This document shows, one piece after another, positions 25,127 through 37,462 of a DNA stretch of 64,000 nucleotides. Each line of letters opens with the position of its first letter. Position 1 is the stretch's first letter. Under the pieces are notes generated by a model that worked only from the letters and a program-made list of their open reading frames with translations, ran no database searches and was not told where the DNA came from. The stretch is from Anisakis pegreffii. Taxonomy: Eukaryota > Nematoda > Chromadorea > Rhabditida > Anisakidae. The DNA is taken from the NCBI GenBank assembly GCA_035041965.1, contig JAPYMA010002995.1, positions 1 to 64,000 on the forward strand, read 5' to 3'. A program made the translations under genes and the position numbers.

Positions 25127-26362
25127 TAAGGTTTGCACGGGATCCCGGGATTACAGTTCCGATCCCGAACCTGGGATTTAAGTTTTGAAAAGTCCCGGGG
25201 TTTCGGGATTTGGTAAAACAGGTCAATTTGTGTTAGTTTTGATAGTATTCCCAACTTGAAGCAAACCTTAGTCATTCCCATCTAATTTATATGCAGTTAT
25301 CTTTGCCGTTTGCCCTCTATCATTGATGTTCAGCTAAGGAAGTAGACGCAATTCGGACGAATGACATGATCAACGATAGCTCGATGAACTTTTACATAAC
25401 ATTTCATTGAATATTCAACTGATTATTCTGCTCTTCATTGATTTATATCACGCTCATCTGGATGCATTTCTGTGTAATAGACTAACAGAGATAATCACAG
25501 TTTCTAATAAAGACCAAGAGCAACAAAGTTCAATGAAATTTTGAGTCGTTTCCTCCCACAAGATTTGTTCGGCTTCAATATTCCATCTGTCAATTCAGCT
25601 GCACGTTCTAAAGACTGCAAGTCTTTTTACTTCGCTATTTGGAAACGTTTTCATCCGATCGAAATGTACATAAATTCTCACTGAGTGTACTTGTAGTGAG
25701 AGTTCATTGCCGAAGTGAGCAAAGTTGTTCCATTCAAAAGGATCTTAAGCTTGAATATCAAGTACATTTGTATGATTTTTGATCGAAATTATCAAATATG
25801 TAAGTGCTCGATGGTTCGATGAAAATCCATCGCGGATACTTTTTTACCTTTTTAGATAAATTTCGAACTTTTAATTATATCAAAATTCAAATGATATAAT
25901 TCATGCGGTGTATTTCTTCCGTAAAAAATCGAATTTTCCGAAACAGCAGAATGTAGCTGACGTTAGTACTGAGAGAAAATGGACTTGAAGCATTGCAAAT
26001 AAGTGTTTGAGAATCAAGAATTTCATATTCACATGCAAGTGTACTGTTATTAGCTTATTGTTAGACCTGAGATGACAAGATGCCTTAGCATGGAATATGC
26101 AGTATGCCCTTGCGGCATGATCACTGGCATCATTATATGAAATATCAATTTGAATTTAAAGACTTAGTTCCATGGATTTGTTCAATAATTTGTTGAATTA
26201 GCTCCTTTCTGATTAATAATGAACATATTGGTTCGAAAAAATGTGTTTAAACATGTCCCGCATCGATATTTCAATAATTGTTCGATCCCGGAATCAAAAA
26301 TCGATCCCGGGATTAAATCCTGATCCAGGGGTTGAAAAATCGTCGAGATTTTGCAAACTCTA
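25127..26362. mobile_element. hAT-like non-autonomous element, about 1.24 kb
   Basis: The left end reads TAAGGTTTGCA (25127) and the right end, on the opposite strand, TAGAGTTTGCA (from 26362). This is the short T/C-A-rich terminal signature typical of hAT elements. The flanks CTCACAAC (25119-25126) and CTCGCAAC (26363-26370) form an 8-bp target duplication with one mismatch, the hAT length. Subterminal regions on both sides are packed with GATCCCGGGA-type motifs in both orientations (25140-25210 and 26275-26340), as expected for transposase binding. No transposase was found inside. Confidence 0.65.
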
Positions 26363-28516
26363 CTCGCAACCTGATCAGCCAGTTCAACACAGAAACGATC
26401 AAATGTGATCTACCTGGCAGATGCGAGTAAATATACACTATGGACTGACTCTTACTCTGCTATTCAATTTATGGTCCGCACCAGTCACGAAACGGCTGAA
26501 TAAACAAAACAACTTCATAAACATTTGAATAATGTCAGTTGACTCACAATCAATAAGAAATCATGTAAAATTGTTTGTTTTTGTTGGAAATATTAGCATT
26601 ATCATAGACTGATCATTTTATGACTTTTATTTGTCTACCTACTAAATTTGGAAGATTTCATTGGATTCATATGTACTTGTAATGATATAACTGTAATATA
26701 TGTATTTGTTGTGATATAATTGTGCTATAAATGTTTTTAGCACTTGTTGTGATATAATTTGAAATATTTGTTTTGAGGTGATGGTGACATTTTGACGTTT
26801 GATAATTGGTTAGTGTGTGTTAATATGTTGGATGACAATCGTCTCGCATTCGTTATCATTGTACTCTTCGAATGGTTTGCTTAGTCATCACTTTTGCAAC
26901 CTCTCAATTTTCATTCGAATATCGTTCATTTCTCATCTTCTCATTAGCATCTACGAAAATTTGCAATTGAATCAATTTTCCTTATTCATTTCATCATTCG
27001 CGTCCTTTATAAAAACATTTCATTGACTGATTTCACTTCGATGCTTTGCTTATTGTTGATTTGATATGTCATTTGTGTATGATATGTCATTGCGAATGTT
27101 GTGGCTTGTTACTGATGATGATGACAGTCTTTGTGCAGCTCAACGGTAACACTTTGCTGGGCTTGTTCATAGCGACCTTATATGAAGCAATTGAACCATC
27201 ATTCGTTCTGAATTCAACAATCCACAACTGAATCATTATTCAACTTTCTCAAATTCTTATTTTTGTTCATTTCAAATTTTCAGGAAAAGAGAGAATCTGA
27301 TGAGATTGTCTCTAAATGATGGTATAGTCTCAGGGAAACTGAAAAGAGACAAATAACTTTTATGCATTCAAAATTTTATGAAAAGTATTCTCCTCTTTGT
27401 CAGTGCCTATGTTTTCATCGCTATTAGACCCTTTGAGTATAGTTGGGGAAACATTTGGCCATAAATAATATTTCTCACGTGGAACGAATCGTTATTGTCA
27501 CATTCTTTTCGAATGAAACGGATTCGAATGCGCGAATAAAGTAAGGTGACATTAAATTCATCGAAATCTATGTGAATTTTGTGATTGAATGTTTGAATGG
27601 AATGAATGCAAAATAATTTGAAATAAATATGCATAATGTGTTGTTTATTCGTTTGTGAATTCCACACTCCTATAAGATTACTTTGAGATATATAATTCAA
27701 CAAATTTCGCATCTTTTCCATATTTCTGCGACAGATTGATCGCTTGTTAATGGAACAACAAGTCATTGCTTGATTAACATTTTCGCTCGATTCCCTTCTC
27801 TATTAGATCCTTTCTGTTGCTTTTTTTGTTGCTCTTGTTCGTAATCATTTTTTTTGAGGATGAAGAAACAATTGCTGCATTCAACTTGCAAATAAGATGG
27901 AACACCTCTAGGCTTCAAGGCTTCAAACACTTTAAATAGCAGTCAACTTTTACGGCAGTTTTGCGAGCTTTGTCGTATCTTTTGAGATAATATTTGAATA
28001 GCATAACATCATTGACAATTTTCGGATCGCATTCGTTATTCTGAATCAAGAAAATTATCTTCAAATCTGATGATGTGATGATTGTCCTTCTCGATCTTAC
28101 TCACACTTCAAATATCATCAGTTTCGAACAAGATCATCGCTATGTCATCGTTTCTTTATATTGAATAATTCATGTGATTGATCTTAATCACTTTGAATTA
28201 CATTGCTCAATATGACGTTTTTGAATAAATTCATCATAAAAGTTGATGAGTATTTCAATAAATATGATTCTATTGAATTTACAATAATTTTCTCCTCAGT
28301 AACGATGCAGCGTATACAGATTTCACAGGATTTGAAATGTACCTCATTAGAGTACAACAACGATCATATTTCCTATTCTTTCATTGTCGTAATGCAATTG
28401 TGATGGCAGTACTTAAGGCCAAAACATCTACTGCCTGCAAAAATTTCGGTATTTGGTCGCTTGTGCAAAGTTGATAGGATATTATTTGTTCCTCTTATTG
28501 ACGTCAGTAACAGGTG
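26363..28516. other. no recognisable gene
   Basis: AT-rich, with only short, hydrophobic or low-complexity frames (for example 27766-27407 minus) that I cannot support. The 3' part presumably holds the bestrophin promoter or outron. Confidence 0.45.
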
Positions 28517-31500
28517 ATGACGATCTCATATCAATTGGACATATCACGTGCATCTGCAATTTCATTTTGTCGTTTATTATTCCGATGGCGAGCTAGCATT
28601 TGGAAGAACGTCTTCAGAGAGCTTCTCGTATGGTGCACTCTCTACTTTATAATTGCATTCTGCTATCGATCTCCGTTTATTATGACTGATTCACAGCGTT
28701 TGTTAGTGCTTAATGCTTGATGCTTTTTTCTTTTAAATTTCTTCTCGTTAGCTAAATTTGAAATAATATATTCCGTGTTGATTACGCGCTCACACTCGGA
28801 GAATCTTTCATCAGCTCTCTTCGATCAAATTTTTAGACAACTTATGTGTCGTTCATTCATAGATGAATACAACATGAATTCTATTTTACTTCATTCAGAT
28901 GAATATTTTGTTATCAATGAACTGAAATCAAATGTTTTGACGATCTATTTGCAGAGTATTTGAGGACTTATCCCAATTCCTGAATGAAGAATTGAAACTG
29001 ATTCCTTTAACATTTATTCTGGGATTTTATGTGAGTACAATTATACAGCGATGGACGATTATATTCACAAATATGGGCTATATTGAGAAGTTCGTAAAGT
29101 CATTGTTCATTGCTGTTCACATTCTGTTTTAAATACCACATCATCAGTCTGTTGCAATTCCAAACTGAACGCCCAACTTTAGGCGTTGATTGGGTTCCTC
29201 ACAGAACTCACCCTCCAGATTCAGCCAAAACTTGAAAAATGTCAATTTCCGAAAATGATAAACTCTAATTATGCATAATTCATAATATTTCAACACAGTT
29301 ATACGATGAGAAGAGGACTGACACCCCAAAAATTATTCCACAACTACAGCGAGAGGATATCGAACGAGGATTGAATTTATTCAATTTTTCTTAATCAGAT
29401 GATGAATGACTAGCAAACGTGAACTGAACTTTAAGTGAGGCCTTACTAATTGGTAATTATGTGCAAGGTGATGATGAAGAGACGAAGATGCAACGTCGTG
29501 CAATGGTTAGGTATATGTGCCTATCACAGCTACTGGTTTATCGCGACATCAATGTCGGTGTTCGTAAACGATTTCCAACTTACGATTCTATCGTGAAAGC
29601 TGGTTATTCATTCCTTTATTTCATCACACAACTTCATCTCTTATCACTATGCGCTCTTACATTATACAATTCATGATGGCGATGAAAATTTTTCAAATTA
29701 TTTTCGAATCAATCAAACTGCAATCAATCGAAAGAACATCTCTTAAGCTTCATTTGTTGTTTTTCAAACCATAAAAGATTTTTCGAGAATTCAGATCAAA
29801 ATATATCTCAAATCCTAAAAACTTATGATGAAAATGTTCCACAAATCGCACCATTAAACAAATATGCTCAAAACGAGTCATATTTGCTCTGAGGATTGTA
29901 TGAGTAAACGAGCAAACAGCTGAAGAAAACGCAGTTAAATATGATGGAGAAACAGGGGCGTAGCCAGGACTTTTTTCGGGGGAGAAGGGAGGGCCCAAAA
30001 TGGTCTGGTTCAGGAAAATAGCTGAATTTCGGGGCGCCACTGGGGAGAAACCCTGAAAGAATAGATTGCTCGCTAGCACCAAGAATAAATGGTGCATAAA
30101 TTTCAAATTGATTTAAAATATTTCGATGAAGGATCTTTTTGAAGGCTTCATGCTAGAGCATGAAAGGGAAAAACTTGAATCGTTAAAGTTGGACTATGAT
30201 AAGTACTGGGTACCAATCAATTGGTCTTATACGCATATGTTCAATGCAAGACGAGCTGGAAAGATAACGAGTGATGTGATGACGAACAAACTTACTGATG
30301 TTCGTGAGTCTCTTCGTTTTTTCGATGAGAATTACTCATGAAAGCGATTTTTCACGAAGCCAATAATGTTCTGAATACGTGAATGTTCCATTAGAAGTGA
30401 ACGCTTGAAGCAGTCAGGTTGTGAGGATATTTTTGAAGGCTGCTTCATGCTAGAGCATGAAAGAGAAAAACTTGAAGGTTGTGAGGTCATAAAGTACAAT
30501 TCATTCAATGAAAACGTAACGAGAAGCTTTGTGATCAGTATTGCAATTTGATCGATAAAGAATTGCGAAAACAACAATTCTTAAATGGAATCAATCGTTT
30601 TCTCAACGCTATTAGCAAAAAGTAAACTGACTGCAACAAAAAACAGGCAATCGAAAAGCATCCACTGGATTGAACAATTGCGGTTTCAAAGCAACATTTT
30701 CATTGTTGTGGTTTTGAAGGTGAATATTTTGGACAAATATTTCAAAAATTACCATTTTCAGGAGATGAAAGTTTTTCGTACAAATCTTCAAATGTTATGC
30801 AATTATGATTGGGTGCCAATCCCAGTCGCATATCCTCAGGTGACAGCTGCATGCTCAGTCTTACAATAAGACAATTTCTCGAATCTCAGTTGATTCATTT
30901 TTCATTTCGCAGTCATTTGCAGTTACAGTTGCTTTCTTCTTCAGTCTATCAATACATCACGAATATTTAACTTTGTTCTTCACAATTCGCGATTCTCAAC
31001 ATCAGATGTTTGAAACAAAGCTAGGATCTCATCGTTAAACACTGAATTCATCCGAACACCTTGTAGAAATGGTTTCAGTTATCGCACAATACTATTCCAG
31101 GTGATCATGATCGCAGTTTACTTCTATTTCGCCGTGTGTCTAATTTCACGACAGTTCATTGTTTCAGGACGCACGTTACCGACGAAAAGTGAAGTGAGTT
31201 CGCCTATTGATTTTCTCGATTGCTTCACTTTATGCTTTTAATATTATCCAACGCTCAGGTTGCCTTGCAATGACAACAAAAGTTGCTAGTCGGAGAAGTG
31301 GCACATCATTGACTGAAGGTTGTCATAAGGAGAATTCAGATCGATATTGTGGTGCCAGTGGTAACGATGGTACAGTTTGTTTTTTACGTTGGATGGATGA
31401 AAGCTGCCGAAGTTCTTCTGAATCCGATGGGTGACGATGACGATGACTTCGAATGTAATTTCCTACTCGACAAAAATCTTGCGGTAAATTTCGGAATCAC

Positions 31501-34002
31501 TAGCCAAAATACCATTTGCTGCGATCTGTCAGCTTCAAATTCTCACAGTTTTTCAACGAGACACCAAATGAGTGAATCAGAGTTGTTCGCATCTGAATGA
31601 CCGTCTCAAAATGACTTCAAATTTCGAGTTCACCTTCCATTCCTATCACAATAACACACTCGCTGATAAACTATCAATAGTGAAAGAAAATTGTTCGAAA
31701 TTGGGCTTACGAAAGAGAAACATGGCTTGGCAATTAGTCGACACTTTGGGAACAGGATAAAGAAGTTGTATATCACAAAATGTGGTTCGATCAGCAAATA
31801 TGAGACTAACTTAAATTGGGTGCAGAATATGGTATTCTGCCTCGCAGCTTCGTCACCACGGCTTCTATTGGGGATGTCGTTTCAGTCGTTCCCGAAACAT
31901 GATTTATATCGTTTACCGCATCGGTCGGGTTGTTTTTCACCAGATTCCGTTTATAGCGCCTTCAGTTCAGTAATTACTTGAAGATATGCGAGAAATTGAA
32001 CACCTTTCCGGATTCTGCCAAGGAGGGGATGACCCACAACTTTGCAATTTGGATGATTTCTCGAGTCTTTTAGCAAGAATATGTGAATCGTTTGCAGACT
32101 TCGTTGAGTATTGTTGATGAGACACACGACGATGCGCCACCGGTGCAAGAGGATCGATTCTGGGCGAGTGGACATGTCGACGCGATTTACTCATCAGAAA
32201 CGATTGCTGAAGACGTCAATCCATTGGTTGGATCTGCAATCAACGCGATGTATCTATCGCTTCATTCCATCTCAGCCATTCTTCATCAATTTCCAATTGG
32301 AACAATTGAAAGATTCCTTCCACAATTAAGCAAACCATCTTTCTAATCATTTCATTCGTTCGTTGGACGAGGAATTGCAGTTATCGTTCAGATATCGTTG
32401 TTGATTGATGAAACCAACTCGCACCGACTCAATTCCTTTCAGGATACGCGATCCGAATGCTGAACAAAAACCAACTGAAATGGTACCAAGAAGATCGATA
32501 GCTCCATCTGATCCTCCCGCGTCAGTCAAACGAAAATTTTCCAGACGTTTATCGTCGATACTACCACCAAGGCGTTTTTTCAGGTTTCTTGCCACTTCAC
32601 TCACACTCACTTCTCAACCAATTGAAGCATACGCTTACAAGCGATCGGCACTGCTTGCGTCAATGAATGATATAAACAATTAACCATTCCGATCCAACAA
32701 AGAGATGATCAAATTGAGCGAAAACGTTCCATCTAATCTTGAAATGAATTCCAACACTGTCCGCAATTTCGATTAGGTTCTCGCAGTTTCAACAAAAAAC
32801 CACGACTCAAAGTAGTAGACCCCTAAAAAATAAAATATGAATTTGACTAATATGATTATGCGTCCACAAATAAGGGATGAATAATCACGCATATAGACGA
32901 GATAAACTGAAAGAACTATGATCAAAAAATGTGCTGCTAAAAGCCATGCAAAAACAGTAAGCGGATGACAATTCCTCACACTGGAATGTCAACATCGCGT
33001 CGAGGTACTATGCTATCCGAGGGCGATCTCAATTCCGACGTCAGTGATTTCACACGAACACGAAGCGGGACCAGTGTGAACCTTCCGATAACCACTGATG
33101 TGCAACACACTGAACCTGTGACATGCAACTCAAAATTTGTTCACACTCAAAGCAAATCTTTCGACTGTATGTTGTCATTCATATTCGTTTCCCAGCGAAT
33201 GTTTTTTTTCTAAATTGAAAAGACTCACAAAGACCTTCCACATTCAGTGATTCCAAACAATTTTGAGGATTAATTTGTTCTATCATTGCATACAGTTGAA
33301 ACATGCTTTCATAAATTTTGTACTTGAACAGCTCCAATAGATTGTAGTACTCGTTAGACCCTTCGGCGCCAGTTAGTAACAGAACACAACTGACTTCACT
33401 CCCTTTCTTAGATTTTAGATGGTTTTGTACATTTCGAGTGTGAAAGTTGCTCTCTCTAGATCTAGACTAGTCATTCTCACGCTTTTACCTCCACCTTCTT
33501 GTTCGGCCGTATAGCAGACCGCCATTCCCCTATTCCCTCTGATAATGCCTTATGGGTCAGCGAAAATTGAAGGAAGCTTATGTTAGGAAATTGATCCACT
33601 GAGCACGAAATCTGCCACCACGAATTCATCAGTGGTTTTGAAGGAATCATTTCCTTGTAATCAAATAAACATTTTGAAAATATTATCGAACAATTGCGGA
33701 AAAAAGTCGATCAACACTGATTTGCCAGCCTCTCCAATTCCTTCCAACTCTCCCCTCCCCTCCCTTCTCATTTCCAGATTTCTCCTCCTATGGGAATTAT
33801 TACTGTAAACAAATCATTGATTATAGCCAATCTAAGCACACCGTCGAGTTTGATGGACGGTCACAAACGCTCGACTGCGTCAACACCAAATTTCCCCATA
33901 ACACTCTCAACTGTTGACGAAGAAGATACCGTGAATGCAGTGTGTGTTCCATCAGGAGGTTCTACTAGGGTACATCCCTTGAATGGTAATCGTCTACGAT
34001 AG
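28517..34002 (+). CDS. bestrophin family anion channel
   Basis: A calcium-activated chloride channel subunit of the plasma membrane (pentameric in animals). Exons: 28517-28697, 28957-29089, 29436-29602, 30145-30299, 30762-30839, 31101-31193, 31340-31483, 32098-32249, 32443-32583, 32958 to about 33186, and 33778-34002. These are phase-consistent and give about 565 residues. The N-terminus has [20 protein letters not shown] and [12 protein letters not shown]; the pore neck is [11 protein letters not shown]. Then come [56 protein letters not shown] and [15 protein letters not shown]. The acidic calcium clasp is DDDDDFE, followed by DKNLA and SLSIVDE. The long C-terminal tail (about 380-565) is Ser/Thr-rich and unconserved, so its last two junctions are less certain; exon 10 could end near 33138 instead. 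Start: ATG preceded by CAG at 28511-28513, possibly trans-spliced. AATAAA signals lie at 34004 and 34552. Nematodes have many bestrophin paralogues, so I give no number. Confidence 0.92.
29947..30065 (+). repeat. dispersed repeat copy in bestrophin intron 3
   Basis: GC-rich against its surroundings, beginning GGGGCGTAGCCAGGAC and containing GAGAAGGGAGGG, then CTGGTTCAGGAAAA. A diverged copy in the same order and orientation occurs at about 40055-40140. Confidence 0.5.
30416..30486 (+). repeat. partial copy of bestrophin exon 4 flanked by 11-bp direct repeats
   Basis: 30427-30475 repeats the start of exon 4 (30134-30178), including CTTCATGCTAGAGCATGAAA, with a 3-base insertion and a few substitutions. 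It is bordered by identical AGGTTGTGAGG copies at 30416-30426 and 30476-30486. It lies in the intron immediately after exon 4 in the same orientation. Confidence 0.85.
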
Positions 34003-35094
34003 CAATAAAAACAACTATTGCAATTTGACTGCTCTCTTTTCGCATCGGTCTCATTTCGTCCACAAGAAATGTTTCTTTTTATCGCAACTCTATGCAACAA
34101 CAAATCAATCAATTTCCTCTGGAGCACTGTCAGTGCTGGTTCCCATAAAAATGCAAATTCCCAAGAAAACCAATTGTGCTATGTTGAACCTGGATAAAAA
34201 AGTATTCTTAATCGCTCCTTTTTTGGTTAATATGATGGAATATCAGTTTAGAATTACTCATTGTTAGCGAATTCATTGCTTTGTTTCAACATGCATGTCT
34301 TTCTGACTACTGCATTATCGTTGAGACTCTACTAGTCAGAATCGATCACAACTGTACATGAACAAAACTCCATTGTAATGATAGGCCTGAAATCAACACT
34401 GTACAAAAAAAAAATCCAAGCATAGGGCAGTGCCCTTCCGAAACCATTTAATAAGATTCTTTTAACTCCAACTGATTGACCGTAATGTGCCTTTGAACAT
34501 ATCATGTATATTTCATATAGCACTGTCAGACTGTATAATTTTGAATTATACAATAAAGACACTTATTGCTAGTTTGTAATATGAATGAAGAGATAATAAT
34601 TATTATTATCGGCTGCTTGCACCAAACGCTGCGATAATGAATCCGTTCGTATGTTTATTTTATTTTTTGATCGATTGGAAGTATAGAAACTCGTGAATAA
34701 TTCAAGTGAGGTGACAGTTAATTGATTCAGGTTTTTGTGTGGTATTTTATAGAGATTATAGGTAACTGACTGTGATCTTGTGTCGAAGCAGTGGTAAATC
34801 GAGCATTACATTTTAGATATCAATGCATAAAACACTCATAAACGTTCATCACTTCAACATCAAAACAACTTCATTGATTATTCAAAATAACAATTTTCGC
34901 AGATATATACATATGTACCTCTATATCAATCGTTTATATCGTTGGAAATACATAGTGGGTATGCGATTCAACAAGAAAATATTCTGAAAATCGGAAAACC
35001 GGTAGTGTTTCTTCAGTGAATACATCACCCAGCCACAATGACTGAACAGGCGAATCAAACCTTACATTCCACAAACTTTCACTACATTACCATA
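34003..35094. other. 3' UTR of bestrophin and intergenic
   Basis: Convergent gene ends: AATAAA at 34552-34557 serves the plus strand, and the minus-strand gene stops at 35095. No other gene was seen. Confidence 0.5.
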
Positions 35095-36040
35095 TCATTC
35101 CCTTTTCTCTCCACTACGTTCAGTATCGTTCTCATCTAGTTCTGGGCTTTTATTGAGTTGTCGAATTACCTCAGAGTCAGCTTCACGATGAGTCTCAACG
35201 TTCCTCGTAACGTCAACACTATCAGGTTCAGTAATGAGATCCGTAGCAGACGCAACGATCATTTCCATTGAAGTATCGCTAAAGCTACCTGAAGTGTCCA
35301 TTCTCTCCCTTCTTCTAACTGTGGCCGAAATGAGTTGCTTACGGACTTGTCCCTCTTGCGGGCAAGTATTTACATCTAAGGTTGATTTCAGAGGTTGCAT
35401 AGCAGTTTTCGGCTCGTCATTCATTTGTGGTTGTCCCGGATTCACGGCATCATCTTGATGAAACCCACCCAATTCATCCAAATTGTCGAACTCGCCATCA
35501 CCCAAAACCTCCCTAATTCGTCCGCTCGTCTCAAAATCTGATGTGGACGCCGTTATTGCAGCTGAGGAACCACACAAGGTGAGGTTATCGGATAATGACG
35601 GGTCATGTGAAGCAACATTTGTTCCAGTTTCGGCTGTTCCAAATTGTTGCTGTTCTCCGAGGCTCTCTTTATTGTCCAACAAAGTATTCAGATGTTCTTG
35701 TTCAGCCATAAGTGCCGTATAATTATCTGCAATAACACACACCACTGACTTGAGTCTCTATTCGCGGATTTACAATCGATCAACATAATCCAAACCTGAA
35801 CACAACACTTATCTTCTTTATTCTCTACTCTGAGTTTTCAGCTGCTTTCAATGGTCCTCATCGAACAGTTAGTATTTGGTGTTAAGTTTTGTGATCAGTT
35901 AACGATTCCAGACCGACAGTTTTATAAACCTCAAGAGAATAGGCAAACTCACGTCCGAGAAGTTCCCTTAAACGTAATAACATTCGTTCTTCACGTTTCA
36001 AGTTGTCAAGTCGCCGTTCCAACTCGCGTATTTTTGACAT
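35095..36040 (-). CDS. SNAPC5-like coiled-coil protein with acidic Ser/Thr-rich tail
   Basis: Two exons, 36040-35953 and 35726-35095 (donor GTGAGT, acceptor TTGCAG), give 239 residues. Residues 1-50 are a coiled coil, MSKIRELERRLDNLKREERM, continuing LLRLRELLGHNYTALMAEQE, HLNTLLDNK. The pattern L-K-R-E-E-x3-LLRL and the following E-rich helix resemble the N-terminus of SNAPC5 (SNAP19), the small subunit of the snRNA-activating complex. In nematodes this complex would also drive spliced-leader RNA transcription. The rest (about 55-239) is acidic, Ser/Thr-rich and probably disordered, ending in a highly charged tail; it is much longer than vertebrate SNAPC5 (about 100 residues). The homology is judged from a short coiled coil and could be coincidental. 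The exon structure is more secure than the name. Confidence 0.55.
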
Positions 36041-37462
36041 TTTGATGAGCAATTTGAATGACTAGAATAATACAGTGGGGGAAAAAAGTGAAATTAAGCA
36101 CAACACCTGAAAATATTGAGTGAATATGAATAAAATTATCCTGTATTGTAGTCACTTAAGGGACGGTTTTGTGCAACAATAGCAGGTAATTCTGATGTTT
36201 TCATGAGTGCATTACATTGAATAAATTTTCGAAAACGTGAATTAAGCAACTTTTATTAATTACTATTAATACACCACTACATACCTCTATATACATAATG
36301 AACAATGAAGCGATAAAACATGAAAGTCATTTCATGGTACATGAATTTTTCACTGAGAGACATTAATGACTTCAAGGTATGATCAAAGTCGTATTCAAAA
36401 CCGCCATTTTTTCGCCGAAAGGATATCATCCCGAAACTCGTTTCAGTTCTTCCAAATTAGGGCGTCAACCTCCCGCTTCTTATTAAGCGGCGCCTTTATG
36501 GAACAATCATAGGAATTTCCCTAGTTCCTTATGGTTATGAACCTGAATAAATGAGCGAGGAATACGCCATTCTATAGCTCTTCCTATTCCAGTAGCAGGC
36601 TGAATTCCATTCGTAAACAAGTTCAATACTACTTCAGTACACAATCGTAAATGGATAAGTAAATTATGCATATCTTGCATCGCTCATTATAACCTAAAAA
36701 CACGATCACGACAGATTAACATCTATCAAATAATAACATTCATAAAATACTGAACATGAAATATTATCACACAATTATCAATGATACAAAACAACAATAG
36801 TAGTGACAGTAATAATATTAATACTAATAACAATAACAATAATAATAACAATAACAAAAATAATAATAATAATACTGATGCAATAAAAAGACTGATGATA
36901 TCATTATGAATTATAATACAAAAGATGATCGCATTAATAAAGATGACGTGCATACGATGCTTGCTTTGGAATAATTATTAACAATGGTGAATACAACAAA
37001 TTGAAAGCAATAACGTAAACGACACGACTAAGATAATACTGATAATAATGCTTGTTAATGAAATGCTATAAACATGATATTAACACTTGATTAGAGTACA
37101 GGTTCACTCACTGCATGCGCATAAAGATTTGGGCTTATGGCAACTACAAGGTTTTTTTTCTAGTTTTCCTCGATTCATTTTGAAACCAGTAGTTTTCTGA
37201 AACCCCACGATATCGCCTTGTCCTACTTTTTAAAATGAAAATTTGAAACGGATGAAATCTTACCGTCGTTTGCTCTGTTCCTTTCAGATACGTTTTCAAT
37301 TCGATTTCCGTTCGGTCTATTGTTTTTATGTACTACATTGACTATGACATCATCAAATGATGTGATTGTTCGCTTTTTGTGAATAGATTATAGTTTAACT
37401 AGCAGGAATGATAAATTGAGACTACTTTTGAATATCGCATCGAATCAACTCAAATTCGACAG
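36041..37462. other. intergenic with AAT microsatellite
   Basis: Contains an impure (AAT/AAC)n tract at about 36790-36885. No gene was seen. It lies between lin-7 (upstream) and the SNAPC5-like gene on the minus strand. Confidence 0.5.
36790..36885. repeat. impure (AAT/AAC)n microsatellite
   Basis: Runs of AATAATAAT and AACAAT over roughly 95 bases. They produce a spurious poly-Leu frame on the minus strand. Confidence 0.85.

Noticed and set aside
27407..27766. Minus-strand frame of 119 codons
   Set aside because: Composition is Ile/Asn/His-rich AT noise with no motif or splice context.
36726..36953. Leucine-rich minus-strand frame
   Set aside because: Produced by an AAT/AAC microsatellite.
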